NCBI RefSeq assembly: GCF_027533845.1
Contig: NZ_JAPZVN010000026.1
Location: forward strand, 18,715 to 82,714
Reading direction: 5' to 3'
Length of the DNA: 64,000 nt
From: Streptomyces sp. RPT161
GTDB taxonomy: Bacteria; Actinomycetota; Actinomycetes; Streptomycetales; Streptomycetaceae
Shown here: in pieces, positions 56,868 through 64,000 of the stretch
Layout of the letters: every line of letters begins with the position of its first letter
How positions within the stretch are numbered: position 1 is the first letter of the stretch
Notes under the pieces: generated by a model
Database searches by the model: none
Seen by the model: only the letters and a program-made list of their open reading frames with translations
Told to the model about the DNA's origin: nothing
Made by a program: the position numbers and the translations under genes

Positions 56868-57290
56868 TTGAGTCCGATGAGCCAGGCGGCACAGAATCTG
56901 AACTGGTTGATCACCAACTTCGTGGACAGCACGCCCGGTGTGTCCCATACGGTGGTGGTCTCCGCCGATGGTCTGCTGCTCGCGATGTCCGAGGGCTTCC
57001 CGCGCGACCGGGCCGACCAACTCGCCGCGGTGGCCTCCGGGTTGACCTCGCTGACCGCGGGCGCCTCGCGCATCTTCGAGGGCGGCAGCGTCAACCAGAC
57101 GGTGGTGGAGATGGAGCGCGGCTTCATGTTCATCATGTCCATCTCCGACGGCTCCTCCCTCGCCGTGCTTGCGCACCCGGAGTGCGACATCGGCCTGGTG
57201 GGCTACGAGATGGCCCTGCTCGTGGACCGGGCGGGGACCGTGCTCACCCCCGATCTACGCGCCGAGCTGCAAGGCACCCTGCTCGGCTGA
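56868..57290 (+). CDS. cvnB1: Roadblock/LC7 protein CvnB
   Basis: 140 residues of one roadblock/LC7 domain (MSQAAQNLNWLITNFV, SHTVVVSADGLLLAMSEGF, FMFIMSISDGSSLAVLAHPECDIGLVGYEMALL), related to MglB, which controls small GTPases. The TTG start immediately follows the cvnA1 TAG, with GGAG 6 bases before it; an ATG three codons in is the alternative. Likely partner of CvnD. Confidence 0.95.
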   Translation: MSPMSQAAQNLNWLITNFVDSTPGVSHTVVVSADGLLLAMSEGFPRDRADQLAAVASGLTSLTAGASRIFEGGSVNQTVVEMERGFMFIMSISDGSSLAVLAHPECDIGLVGYEMALLVDRAGTVLTPDLRAELQGTLLG

Positions 57291-57365
57291 TCCTCGCTCT
57301 TTGCAGTACCTCCCCCGCAATGACCCGGACCAGCTTGCTTCTGCTTCGCTCGGAGGACGACGTAC

Positions 57366-57776
57366 ATGACCCCGCCACCCGCCTCACCCGACCCGTACGG
57401 CGCTGCCCACCACCTGCCGTACGACGCCGAGGAGGGCGAACAACCGCTGGTCCGGCCTTATGCCATGACCGGTGGTCGTACCAGACCCAGATACCAGTTG
57501 GCGATCGAGGCGCTGGTGAGTACCTCGGCGGACCCTTCGCTGTACCAGGGTCTGCTTCCTGAGCACCAGCGCATCTGCCATCTGTGCCGTGAGATCAAGT
57601 CGGTGGCGGAGATCTCCGCGCTGCTGGCGATCCCGCTCGGTGTGGCGCGGATCCTGGTGGCGGACCTCGCCGAGGCGGGCATGGTGGCGATCCACCAGCC
57701 GAGCACCGGTGAGGCCGGCGGACAGCCCGATGTCACTTTGCTGGAGAGGGTGCTCAGTGGACTTCGCAAGCTCTAG
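57366..57776 (+). CDS. cvnC1: DUF742 protein CvnC
   Basis: 136 residues. After a 25-residue Pro-rich start comes the DUF742 domain: LVRPYAMTGGRTRPRYQLAIEALVS, LPEHQRICHLCREIKSVAEISALL (HTH-like), GVARILVADLAEAGMVAIHQP and the C-terminal LLERVLSGLRKL. ATG behind CGGAGGA. It overlaps cvnD1 by 20 bases. It probably bridges the kinase and the GTPase; the winged-helix look does not prove DNA binding. Confidence 0.92.
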   Translation: MTPPPASPDPYGAAHHLPYDAEEGEQPLVRPYAMTGGRTRPRYQLAIEALVSTSADPSLYQGLLPEHQRICHLCREIKSVAEISALLAIPLGVARILVADLAEAGMVAIHQPSTGEAGGQPDVTLLERVLSGLRKL

Positions 57777-58404
57777 ACCGCAGGGCGCCGACTCGTACGC
57801 ACAGGGTGCGGGCGGTCTGTCCCAGCACGGCGCGGCCTACGGGCAGCAGACGGCGCGGTCCACCACCTCCGCCAAGATCGTGGTGGCGGGTGGCTTCGGC
57901 GTCGGCAAGACCACCTTCGTCGGTGCCGTGTCGGAGATCAACCCGCTGCGTACCGAAGCGGTGATGACCGCGGCCTCGGCCGGGATCGACGATCTCAGCC
58001 AGGTCAGCGGCAAGACCACCACGACCGTGGCGATGGACTTCGGCCGCATCACGCTCGATGACGACCTGATCCTCTACCTGTTCGGCACCCCAGGACAAGA
58101 CCGTTTCTGGTTTATGTGGGATGACCTGGTGCGCGGTGCGATCGGTGCGGTTGTCCTGGTCGACACCCGTCGGCTGGCCGACTGCTTTCCCGCGGTGGAC
58201 TACTTCGAGAACTCCGGTCTGCCGTTCGTCATCGCGCTCAACGGCTTCGAAGGCCAGCAGCCGTACGCCCCGGACGAGGTCCGCGAGGCGCTGCAGATCG
58301 GTCCCGAGGCGCCGATCGTGACCACCGACGCCCGTCAGCGGGCGGACGCCAAGGGCACGTTGATCACGCTGGTGGAGCACGCGCTGCTGGCCAGACTCAA
58401 GTAG
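57757..58404 (+). CDS. cvnD1: Ras-like GTPase CvnD
   Basis: 215 residues. A 33-residue Gln/Gly-rich leader, then the GTPase: G1 GGFGVGKTTFVG, G3 LFGTPGQDRFW, with the usual NKxD replaced by a ALNGFEG segment as in the MglA-like conservon family. GTG start inside the end of cvnC1, with GGAGAGGG upstream. Expected output of the conservon signalling complex, switched by CvnA/CvnB. Confidence 0.95.
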   Translation: MDFASSRPQGADSYAQGAGGLSQHGAAYGQQTARSTTSAKIVVAGGFGVGKTTFVGAVSEINPLRTEAVMTAASAGIDDLSQVSGKTTTTVAMDFGRITLDDDLILYLFGTPGQDRFWFMWDDLVRGAIGAVVLVDTRRLADCFPAVDYFENSGLPFVIALNGFEGQQPYAPDEVREALQIGPEAPIVTTDARQRADAKGTLITLVEHALLARLK

Positions 58405-58432
58405 CCGTTGGATCTTGCCAGTTGTGATCGGC

Positions 58433-58478
58433 AAGGAGCGGGCCGGCTGTGTCTTATGACACGACCGGCCCGCTCCTT
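58433..58478 (+). terminator. Terminator between the two conservons
   Basis: A 14-bp outer stem (58433-58446 with 58465-58478), a small internal loop and a 5-bp inner stem with TTAT loop, 29 bases past cvnD1. The two conservons are therefore likely separate operons. Confidence 0.85.
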
Positions 58479-58725
58479 CATAACGTTTCGACAGAGAATC
58501 GCCGGGGGGCGGACACCCCCCGCATACGATCCGTTCCACAGCGCTCACTTAACGCTCGTCATTTGCCGCCGAATAGCGCTTATGCCCGTTTTATCAGTGC
58601 TGTCTTGGCGGTTGGCGAACTCTGTCCAGACGTTTGGAAAGGACCGCCGTGACGTGCTGGAATTCGTTGAACCAGCGAGTAGACACGGCACGTCGGTGTG
58701 TCGGCGCCGAGAGGTTGTTGGTCGA

Positions 58726-61700
58726 GTGAGGAATACGACGCGGACACGGCCTGACCCCGTGCAACCGGCCCGAGGCAATTTCACGCCGCCGGGCCGCGAC
58801 ACCGGGGCGATGGCCGACGAAGCTATTCCGGCCCCACCCGCGGGCAGTCGCCTCTCGCCCGGCAACTGGCGGGTGCGGACCCGGCTGAACGCGATCCTGC
58901 TCATCCCCGTGCTGGTCGCGCTGGTGGTCGGCGGGTTCAACGTCAAGGACTCGGTCGACCGCTACCAGCAGGCCGACGCCGCGGTACGCACCGCCAAGCT
59001 GGTCCGAGCCGCCAGCGCCTATAGCCACGCATTGATTGACGAGCGGGACCGCTCGGTGGTTCCACTCCTCAAAGGTGACACAAAGAATTCCGACGTGGTC
59101 GCCGCCCGGGCCACCACCGACGCCGCCGCCAACGCCTTCAACGCCGCCGTCGCGCAGATGCCCGACGCCCCGGACCTGAAGCGCCGGTTGGCCTCCTTCC
59201 GCCAGGTCGAGCCCAAGCTCGCGGCGCTGCGCCAGGCTGCGTACACCAGCAAGCTGCCGGGTGTGCAGACCGAGGAGGGCTACGTCCAGGTCCAGCACCC
59301 GCTGATGGAGTTCGCCAACGACCTGGGCTTCGGCACCAACAACATGACGAGCTACGGCCGCACGCTGTACGCGATCTCGCTCGCCAAGGCCGCCGAGTCG
59401 CTGACCCGTTCGATCGGCATGCACGTCATGTCCGAGGGCCCGGTCCCGGAGTCCGAGCGCAGGCTCCAGCTGACCGCGCTGTCCTCCTACGCGTACCTGG
59501 AGAACATCGCCCTCCAGGAGTACGAGGGCGGCGGCACCCCGACGGACATGCAGCGGCTGCAGGACGCCAACGACTCCGCGCAGCAGCAGGGCAGGCAGCA
59601 GATCGCCGACGCCAAGTCCAAGGCGCAGGCCGCCGGCCAGCCGTTCGTCGCCCCGCCGGACCGCACCACCATGGTCAAGGCGATCTCCTCCGGCGAGTCG
59701 GCGACCGCGCTGCGCGCCCAGGGCATCACCCCGCAGAGCTGGTGGGCCTCCTCCACGCTGGCCTTCAACGCCTACCGCACGGTCGAGTCGACGCTGGCCA
59801 ACCAGGCCGAGAACGACGCCGCGGCGGTGGCCTCCGACGCCAAGAACAACGCCATCATCAACTCCGCGGCGGTACTCGCCGGTGTGCTGCTGGCCTTCGT
59901 GGTCGCCGCGCTGATGGCCCGCTCCATGAGCCGCAGCATGCGCAAGCTGCGCACCTCCGCCTTCGAGGTGGCCGAGCAGCGCCTCCCGGCCCTGGTCGAC
60001 CAGCTCTCCCGCACCGATCCCGGCCGGGTGGACACCCGTGTGGCACCGATCCCGATCAACACCCGGGACGAGATCGGCGAGGTCGCCAGGGCGTTCGACC
60101 AGGTGCACCGGGAAGCGGTACGACTCGCCGCCGAGCAGGCGCTGCTGCGCGGCAACGTCAACGCGATCTTCACCAACCTGTCGGTGCGCAACCAGGACCT
60201 CATCCAGCGCCAGCTGTCGCTCATCACCGAGCTGGAGAACAACGAGGCCGACCCGGACCAGCTGGAGAACCTGTTCCACCTGGACCACCTGGCCACCCGT
60301 ATGCGCCGCAACGGCGAGAACCTGCTGGTCCTCGCCGGCGAGGAGCCCGGCCGCAGCTGGAACCAGCCGGTACCGCTGGTGGACGTGCTGCGCGCCGCCT
60401 CCGCCGAGGTGGAGGACTACGAGCGCATCGAGCTGGCCTCCATACCCGAGGTGGAGATCCACGGCGCGGCCGTCACCGACCTCGTCCACCTGCTCGCCGA
60501 GCTGCTGGAGAACGCCACCACGTTCTCCTCGCCGCAGACCAGGGTGAAGGTGACCGCCACCCGGCTGCCGGACGGCCGGGTCATGGTGGAGATCCACGAC
60601 AAGGGCATCGGCCTGACCGCCGAGGACTTCGCGGACATCAACCACAAGCTGGCCGACCCGCCGACGGTCGACGCCTCGGTCTCCCAGCGCATGGGCCTGT
60701 TCGTGGTGGGCCGCCTGGCCGACCGGCACAACATCCGGGTCCAGCTGCGTCCTTCGGGCGAGCAGGCGGGCACCACCTCGCTGGTGATGCTGCCGGAGCC
60801 GATCACCCACGGCGGTGGCGGCGAGGAGCCGACGCCGGACGACTTCACCGTCTCCCGGATCGTCCCCGAGCACCAGGTCGACGACTTCCACGCCGGCCAG
60901 TTCACCGCCGCGGAGCTGGGCTTCGACGACCGGGCCTTCGAGGTCCCGGACGACGCCCGGGCGTTGGACCCGATCAGCCGCCAGCTGCGGCGCGAGGAGC
61001 GCCGGGCGGCCCTGGAGGCCGCCGCGGGCGAGCGCCAGGACACCGAGCGGCGACCGCTGTTCCGCGACGAGGTGGCTCCCGCCGCCCAGCGCGAGCAGCA
61101 GCCGTACCAGCCTGAGCCGTCGTACCCGCGTCCGGAGCCGTCGTACGACCCCGAGTCGTCGTACCAGCCCGAGTCGGCGTACCGGCCGGAGGCGTCCTAC
61201 GACCCGGAGCGGTCGTACCCCGGGTTCGAGCAGCCGGTGCCACCGGTACCGAACCAGTACACCGGCGAGTTCGCCGTACCGCAGCAGCCGTCGCACGGGA
61301 CCGACGGCCGACCCGCGCACGGCTACCAGCCGGAGGGTGAGTTCACCTCCGCGCAGTGGCAGCCGGAGTATCCGCAGGATGGCTGGTCGGCACCGGGTTC
61401 GGAATCGCACTCCTCCCTTGGAGCCGCGGAGCGCGTAGGCTACGACGCACCGGAAGCCGAGCCGACGAGCACTCCTTCGCTGACCGACGCGGGGCTGCCA
61501 CGTCGCAACCGGCAGTGGCAGCAGCCAGAACCGGCCGCGCCGCAGCGGCAGGAGAACACGCTCGCGGACGGCCCCGTGCGGGAGCAGGGAGGCGATGGCA
61601 ACGCCGACGACTGGCGTTCCGCGAACGACGAGCACTGGCAGCGGGCCGAGCAGGTCCGTGAGCCCAAGGCCGGCGGAGTGACCAGCTCCGGCCTGCCGCG

Positions 61701-61896
61701 GCGAGTGCCGAAGGCGAACCTCGTCGCTGGCACCGCACACCAGACCCCGCAGGGCGGCCCACAGGTCTCCCGCGCCCCCGAGGACGTACGCGGCAGGTTG
61801 AGCAACCTGCGCCGCGGCGTCCAGCAGGGACGCAACGCTGGAACTGATTCCCCAACTGACAGCCAGGGCCTCGGCCCCAACCACCAGGAGCGTTAG
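58726..61896 (+). CDS. cvnA2: Conservon sensor histidine kinase-like protein CvnA (second)
   Basis: 1056 residues from the GTG of VRNTTRTRP. TM1 near 52-72 (LNAILLIPVLVALVVGGF), an extracytoplasmic helical NIT-like domain to about 380, TM2 (INSAAVLAGVLLAFVVAALM), HAMP, FHLDHLATRMRRNGENLL helix, HATPase N box (LLAELLENATTF) and G box (DKGIGLTAED). The tail contains PExSYx repeats and ends in the same basic motif as CvnA1. The sensor domain differs strongly from CvnA1, so the two probably see different inputs. The 321-base gap upstream holds its promoter. Confidence 0.9.
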   Translation: MRNTTRTRPDPVQPARGNFTPPGRDTGAMADEAIPAPPAGSRLSPGNWRVRTRLNAILLIPVLVALVVGGFNVKDSVDRYQQADAAVRTAKLVRAASAYSHALIDERDRSVVPLLKGDTKNSDVVAARATTDAAANAFNAAVAQMPDAPDLKRRLASFRQVEPKLAALRQAAYTSKLPGVQTEEGYVQVQHPLMEFANDLGFGTNNMTSYGRTLYAISLAKAAESLTRSIGMHVMSEGPVPESERRLQLTALSSYAYLENIALQEYEGGGTPTDMQRLQDANDSAQQQGRQQIADAKSKAQAAGQPFVAPPDRTTMVKAISSGESATALRAQGITPQSWWASSTLAFNAYRTVESTLANQAENDAAAVASDAKNNAIINSAAVLAGVLLAFVVAALMARSMSRSMRKLRTSAFEVAEQRLPALVDQLSRTDPGRVDTRVAPIPINTRDEIGEVARAFDQVHREAVRLAAEQALLRGNVNAIFTNLSVRNQDLIQRQLSLITELENNEADPDQLENLFHLDHLATRMRRNGENLLVLAGEEPGRSWNQPVPLVDVLRAASAEVEDYERIELASIPEVEIHGAAVTDLVHLLAELLENATTFSSPQTRVKVTATRLPDGRVMVEIHDKGIGLTAEDFADINHKLADPPTVDASVSQRMGLFVVGRLADRHNIRVQLRPSGEQAGTTSLVMLPEPITHGGGGEEPTPDDFTVSRIVPEHQVDDFHAGQFTAAELGFDDRAFEVPDDARALDPISRQLRREERRAALEAAAGERQDTERRPLFRDEVAPAAQREQQPYQPEPSYPRPEPSYDPESSYQPESAYRPEASYDPERSYPGFEQPVPPVPNQYTGEFAVPQQPSHGTDGRPAHGYQPEGEFTSAQWQPEYPQDGWSAPGSESHSSLGAAERVGYDAPEAEPTSTPSLTDAGLPRRNRQWQQPEPAAPQRQENTLADGPVREQGGDGNADDWRSANDEHWQRAEQVREPKAGGVTSSGLPRRVPKANLVAGTAHQTPQGGPQVSRAPEDVRGRLSNLRRGVQQGRNAGTDSPTDSQGLGPNHQER
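61111..61221 (+). repeat. In-gene PExSYx hexapeptide repeats in cvnA2
   Basis: Six copies of an 18-base unit (the first 21) encoding Pro-Glu-x-Ser/Ala-Tyr-x in the disordered tail, unlike the GEFRQP repeats of cvnA1. Confidence 0.85.
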
Positions 61897-62319
61897 TTGA
61901 GTCCGATGAGCCAGGCGGCACAGAACCTGAACTGGTTGATCACCAACTTCGTGGAAAACACCCCGGGTGTCTCCCATACGGTGGTGGTCTCCGCCGATGG
62001 TCTGCTGCTCGCGATGTCCGAGGGCTTCCCCCGGGACCGGGCCGACCAACTCGCCGCCGTAGCTTCCGGGTTGACCTCGCTGACGGCGGGCGCGTCGCGT
62101 ATCTTCGAGGGCGGCAGCGTCAACCAGACGGTCGTCGAGATGGAACGCGGCTTCATGTTCATCATGTCCGTTTCCGACGGTTCCTCGCTGGCCGTCCTGG
62201 CCCACCCGGAGTGCGACATCGGCCTGGTGGGGTACGAGATGGCGCTGCTCGTGGATCGCGCGGGCAACGTTCTGACCCCTGATCTGCGAGCCGAGCTGCA
62301 GGGCAGCCTGCTGGGCTAG
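61897..62319 (+). CDS. cvnB2: Roadblock/LC7 protein CvnB (second)
   Basis: 140 residues, differing from CvnB1 at only about half a dozen positions (e.g. VENTPG for VDSTPG, SVSDG for SISDG, RAGNVL for RAGTVL, GSLLG for GTLLG). TTG start abutting the cvnA2 TAG with GGAG 6 bases ahead, exactly as in the first copy. Long runs are identical at DNA level, including third codon positions. Confidence 0.95.
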   Translation: MSPMSQAAQNLNWLITNFVENTPGVSHTVVVSADGLLLAMSEGFPRDRADQLAAVASGLTSLTAGASRIFEGGSVNQTVVEMERGFMFIMSVSDGSSLAVLAHPECDIGLVGYEMALLVDRAGNVLTPDLRAELQGSLLG

Positions 62320-62368
62320 CCTGTCGGGCTCTGCGGCCTTCTGGCCCCCAACTACCGGACAGGCGTGC

Positions 62369-62410
62369 GCCGATGCGTCACCGGACCGTAAGGTGCGTTA
62401 ACGCATCGGC
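62369..62410 (+). other. Inverted repeat between cvnB2 and cvnC2
   Basis: Perfect 10-base arms GCCGATGCGT (62369-62378) and ACGCATCGGC (62401-62410) around a 22-base loop; an inner CACC/GGTG pair and an overlapping palindrome GCGTTAACGC (62395-62404) add to it. Such an element is absent from the 75-base gap of the first conservon. Confidence 0.6.
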
Positions 62411-62462
62411 AACCCTGCGGCGGAGACGGTGAACGGCACCCCGCCCAGCTGGAGGAGGAACC

Positions 62463-63023
62463 GTGGCAACGCCCCCAGGCGGATATGGCGATCCGCAACA
62501 GCAGCAGCTGAAGCGATTCAACTTCCCCTCGGCGCCCAGCCCGCAGCTGCAGCCGTCGCAGGAGCAGGAACGGCACGATCCGCAGCCGCCCGGGCCGCGG
62601 ATCCAGCCGCACATGCCCCCGCAGGGGCCGCCGCCGCGTTCGCGCGGCGGCGTACGGGGCCGTACGCCGCTCGGCTCCGACCAGCAGCCGCTGGTGCGGC
62701 CGTACGCCATGACGGGTGGGCGGACCCGGCCGCGCTACCAACTGGCGATCGAGGCGCTGGTCTCCACGACCGCCGATCCGGAGCGGTTGCGCGGTCAACT
62801 CCCGGAACACCAGCGGATCTGCCACCTGTGCCGCGAGATCAAGTCGGTGGCAGAGGTCTCGGCACTTCTCTCCATCCCCCTCGGCGTCGCCCGAATCCTC
62901 GTCGCCGACCTGGCGGAGGCCGGACTCGTCGCCATCCACCAGCCCGGTGGCGACGAAGCCGCCGGTGGCCAGCCAGATGTGACACTGCTCGAAAGGGTGC
63001 TCAGTGGACTTCGCAAGCTCTAG
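62463..63023 (+). CDS. cvnC2: DUF742 protein CvnC (second)
   Basis: 186 residues. The DUF742 domain is nearly the same as in CvnC1 (LVRPYAMTGGRTRPRYQLAIEALVS, LPEHQRICHLCREIKSVAEVS, LLERVLSGLRKL), but the N-terminal extension is about 50 residues longer and Gln/Pro-rich (DPQQQQLKRFNFPS, RIQPHMPPQGPP). GTG start behind GAGGAGGAA. Its end overlaps cvnD2 by 20 bases. Confidence 0.92.
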   Translation: MATPPGGYGDPQQQQLKRFNFPSAPSPQLQPSQEQERHDPQPPGPRIQPHMPPQGPPPRSRGGVRGRTPLGSDQQPLVRPYAMTGGRTRPRYQLAIEALVSTTADPERLRGQLPEHQRICHLCREIKSVAEVSALLSIPLGVARILVADLAEAGLVAIHQPGGDEAAGGQPDVTLLERVLSGLRKL

Positions 63024-63582
63024 CGGTGCAGCCCGCTCCACCACCTCCGCGAAGATCGTGGTGGCGGGCGGCTTCGGCGTGGGCAAGACCACGTTCGTCG
63101 GTGCCGTATCGGAGATCAACCCGCTGCGCACCGAAGCCGTGATGACCTCCGCCTCCGCGGGGATCGACGATCTGACCCACGCCCCGGACAAGACCACCAC
63201 GACCGTGGCGATGGACTTCGGCCGCATCACGCTGGACGAGGACCTGATCCTCTACCTGTTCGGCACCCCGGGCCAGGACCGCTTCTGGTTCATGTGGGAC
63301 GACCTGGTGCGCGGCGCGATCGGCGCGGTGGTGCTGGTCGACACCCGCCGGCTGGCGGACTGCTTCCCGGCGGTCGACTACTTCGAGAACTCGGGCCTGC
63401 CGTTCGTCATCGCGCTGAATGGTTTCGACGGCCACCAGCCGTACGGCCCCGAAGAGGTCCGCGAGGCGCTGCAGATCGGGCCCGAGACGCCCATCATGAC
63501 CACCGACGCGCGGATGCGCGGCGAGGCCAAGAGCACGCTGATCACGCTGGTCGAGCACGCCCTGATGGCGCGGCTGCGATAG
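63004..63582 (+). CDS. cvnD2: Ras-like GTPase CvnD (second)
   Basis: 192 residues, the same GTPase core as CvnD1 (GGFGVGKTTFVG, LFGTPGQDRFW, VDTRRLADCFPAVDYFE), but the Gln/Gly-rich leader is shortened to about 10 residues (MDFASSSGAARST). GTG start within the cvnC2 end. It is followed by a very strong terminator. Confidence 0.95.
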   Translation: MDFASSSGAARSTTSAKIVVAGGFGVGKTTFVGAVSEINPLRTEAVMTSASAGIDDLTHAPDKTTTTVAMDFGRITLDEDLILYLFGTPGQDRFWFMWDDLVRGAIGAVVLVDTRRLADCFPAVDYFENSGLPFVIALNGFDGHQPYGPEEVREALQIGPETPIMTTDARMRGEAKSTLITLVEHALMARLR

Positions 63583-63588
63583 CGGGTC

Positions 63589-63632
63589 ACGAAGCAGGCC
63601 CCCGCACCTTCGGGTGCGGGGGCCTGCTTCGT
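63589..63632. terminator. Bidirectional terminator between cvnD2 and accE
   Basis: A perfect 20-bp stem (63589-63608 with 63613-63632) with a TTCG tetraloop, 6 bases after cvnD2 and 21 before the accE end: the strongest hairpin in the window. Confidence 0.93.
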
Positions 63633-63653
63633 CTGCGTCGGCGCGTTCGCGGC

Positions 63654-63878
63654 CTAGGCGACCGCCTGCCAGCTGTGCGGTGCGTAGAAGCCCTGGGCTC
63701 GCTCAAGGCGGCGCCAGTGGGCCATGGTTCGTACGTTGTTGTCGGTGGCTGCCGGACGGGCGTTGGCGGCGGCGCGGGCCAGGAGGACGGCGGTGATGGC
63801 CGCGAGTTCCTCGGGCTCGGCGTGCCCGCGCCGCACGGTCACTACGGTCTCGGCAGCGGCGTCTGCGGGAGTGCTCAC
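63654..63878 (-). CDS. accE: Acyl-CoA carboxylase epsilon subunit
   Basis: 74-residue accessory subunit that stabilises the acetyl/propionyl-CoA carboxylase complex: VRRGHAEPEELAAITAVLLARAAA and the final WRRLERAQGFYAPHSW. The GTG of VSTPADAAA has GGAG 6 bases before it, better than the ATG four codons upstream. Directly downstream of the beta-subunit gene. Confidence 0.9.
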   Translation of the reverse strand: MSTPADAAAETVVTVRRGHAEPEELAAITAVLLARAAANARPAATDNNVRTMAHWRRLERAQGFYAPHSWQAVA

Positions 63879-63900
63879 AGGGTTCTCCATAACTGCAGGA

Positions 63901-64000
63901 TTACTGCGGTGGGTTGCCGTGCTTGCGGGACGGGAGGTCGGCGTGCTTGGTGCGCAGCATCGCCAGGGAGCGGATGAGCACCTCGCGGGTCTCGGCCGGA
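63901..64000 (-). CDS. accB: Acyl-CoA carboxylase beta subunit, C-terminal end (partial)
   Basis: The last 32 codons of a gene running out of the window: ETREVLIRSLAMLRTKHADL then PSRKHGNPPQ and a TAA. This is the typical C-terminus of actinobacterial AccB/PccB carboxyltransferase (biotin-dependent acetyl/propionyl-CoA carboxylation). It lies 22 bases upstream of accE. Confidence 0.85.
   Translation of the reverse strand, partial: PAETREVLIRSLAMLRTKHADLPSRKHGNPPQ

Noticed and set aside
58594..62205. 1203-codon open frame opposite cvnA2/cvnB2
   Set aside because: Same reason as the frame opposite cvnA1; it crosses a gene boundary on the real strand.

Overview
The window is a high-GC actinobacterial chromosome segment, most likely from the family Streptomycetaceae. 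Three things point there: codon use is strongly GC-biased, GTG and TTG starts are frequent, and the gene order matches (from memory) the Streptomyces coelicolor block around SCO5535 to SCO5587. That order runs accB-accE, two conservons, FAH-family protein, gltX, ndgR, leuC-leuD, hup, plsC, gpsA, ddl, thiL, thiD, rpmB, DAK2 protein, recG, rsmD, coaD, SepIVA-like, yceD, rpmF, rnc, mutM, acyP, smc, glcP, ftsY, primase-polymerase-like protein, nsdA, amtB-glnK-glnD, ffh, ftsH. No IS element, prophage or CRISPR array was seen.

Region by region. 1-5.4 kb: a SprT-like metalloprotein, an archaeal/eukaryotic-type prolyl-tRNA synthetase that looks foreign to the conserved block, a methyltransferase and a second-type FtsH protease. 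5.4-12.1 kb: a GNAT acetyltransferase, SRP GTPase ffh, and the nitrogen operon amtB-glnK-glnD preceded by a well-spaced GlnR box. 12.4-18.1 kb: developmental regulator NsdA, a primase-polymerase-like protein, SRP receptor ftsY and an NCS1 permease. 18.6-25.1 kb: glucose permease, SMC and acylphosphatase. 25.4-28.5 kb: a secreted CAP-domain protein, a divergent HxlR/NAD(P)H-oxidoreductase pair and mutM. 28.6-37.6 kb: rnc, rpmF, yceD, a SepIVA-like coiled-coil protein, coaD, rsmD, an orphan HTH protein, recG and a DAK2-domain protein. 37.8-46.3 kb: rpmB, thiD, thiL, a stand-alone Lrp-type RAM domain, a DUF3515 lipoprotein, ddl, gpsA, plsC, F420 gene fbiD and the HupS-type HU protein. 46.4-52.4 kb: leuCD with divergent ndgR and a candidate operator between them, three tRNA genes, gltX and an FAH-family enzyme.

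52.5-63.6 kb is the most unusual part: two complete conservons (cvnA-B-C-D) in tandem. Each has a receptor histidine-kinase-like protein with a long disordered tail, a roadblock protein, a DUF742 protein and a Ras-like GTPase. Their B genes and C/D junctions are nearly identical in DNA, while the A linkers have diverged into different tandem repeats. A small peptide gene with a duplicated ANPRRT motif lies just upstream on the other strand. The window ends in the acyl-CoA carboxylase genes accE and accB (partial).

All calls come from reading sequence and translated proteins; no database search was run, and S. coelicolor locus correspondences are from memory.
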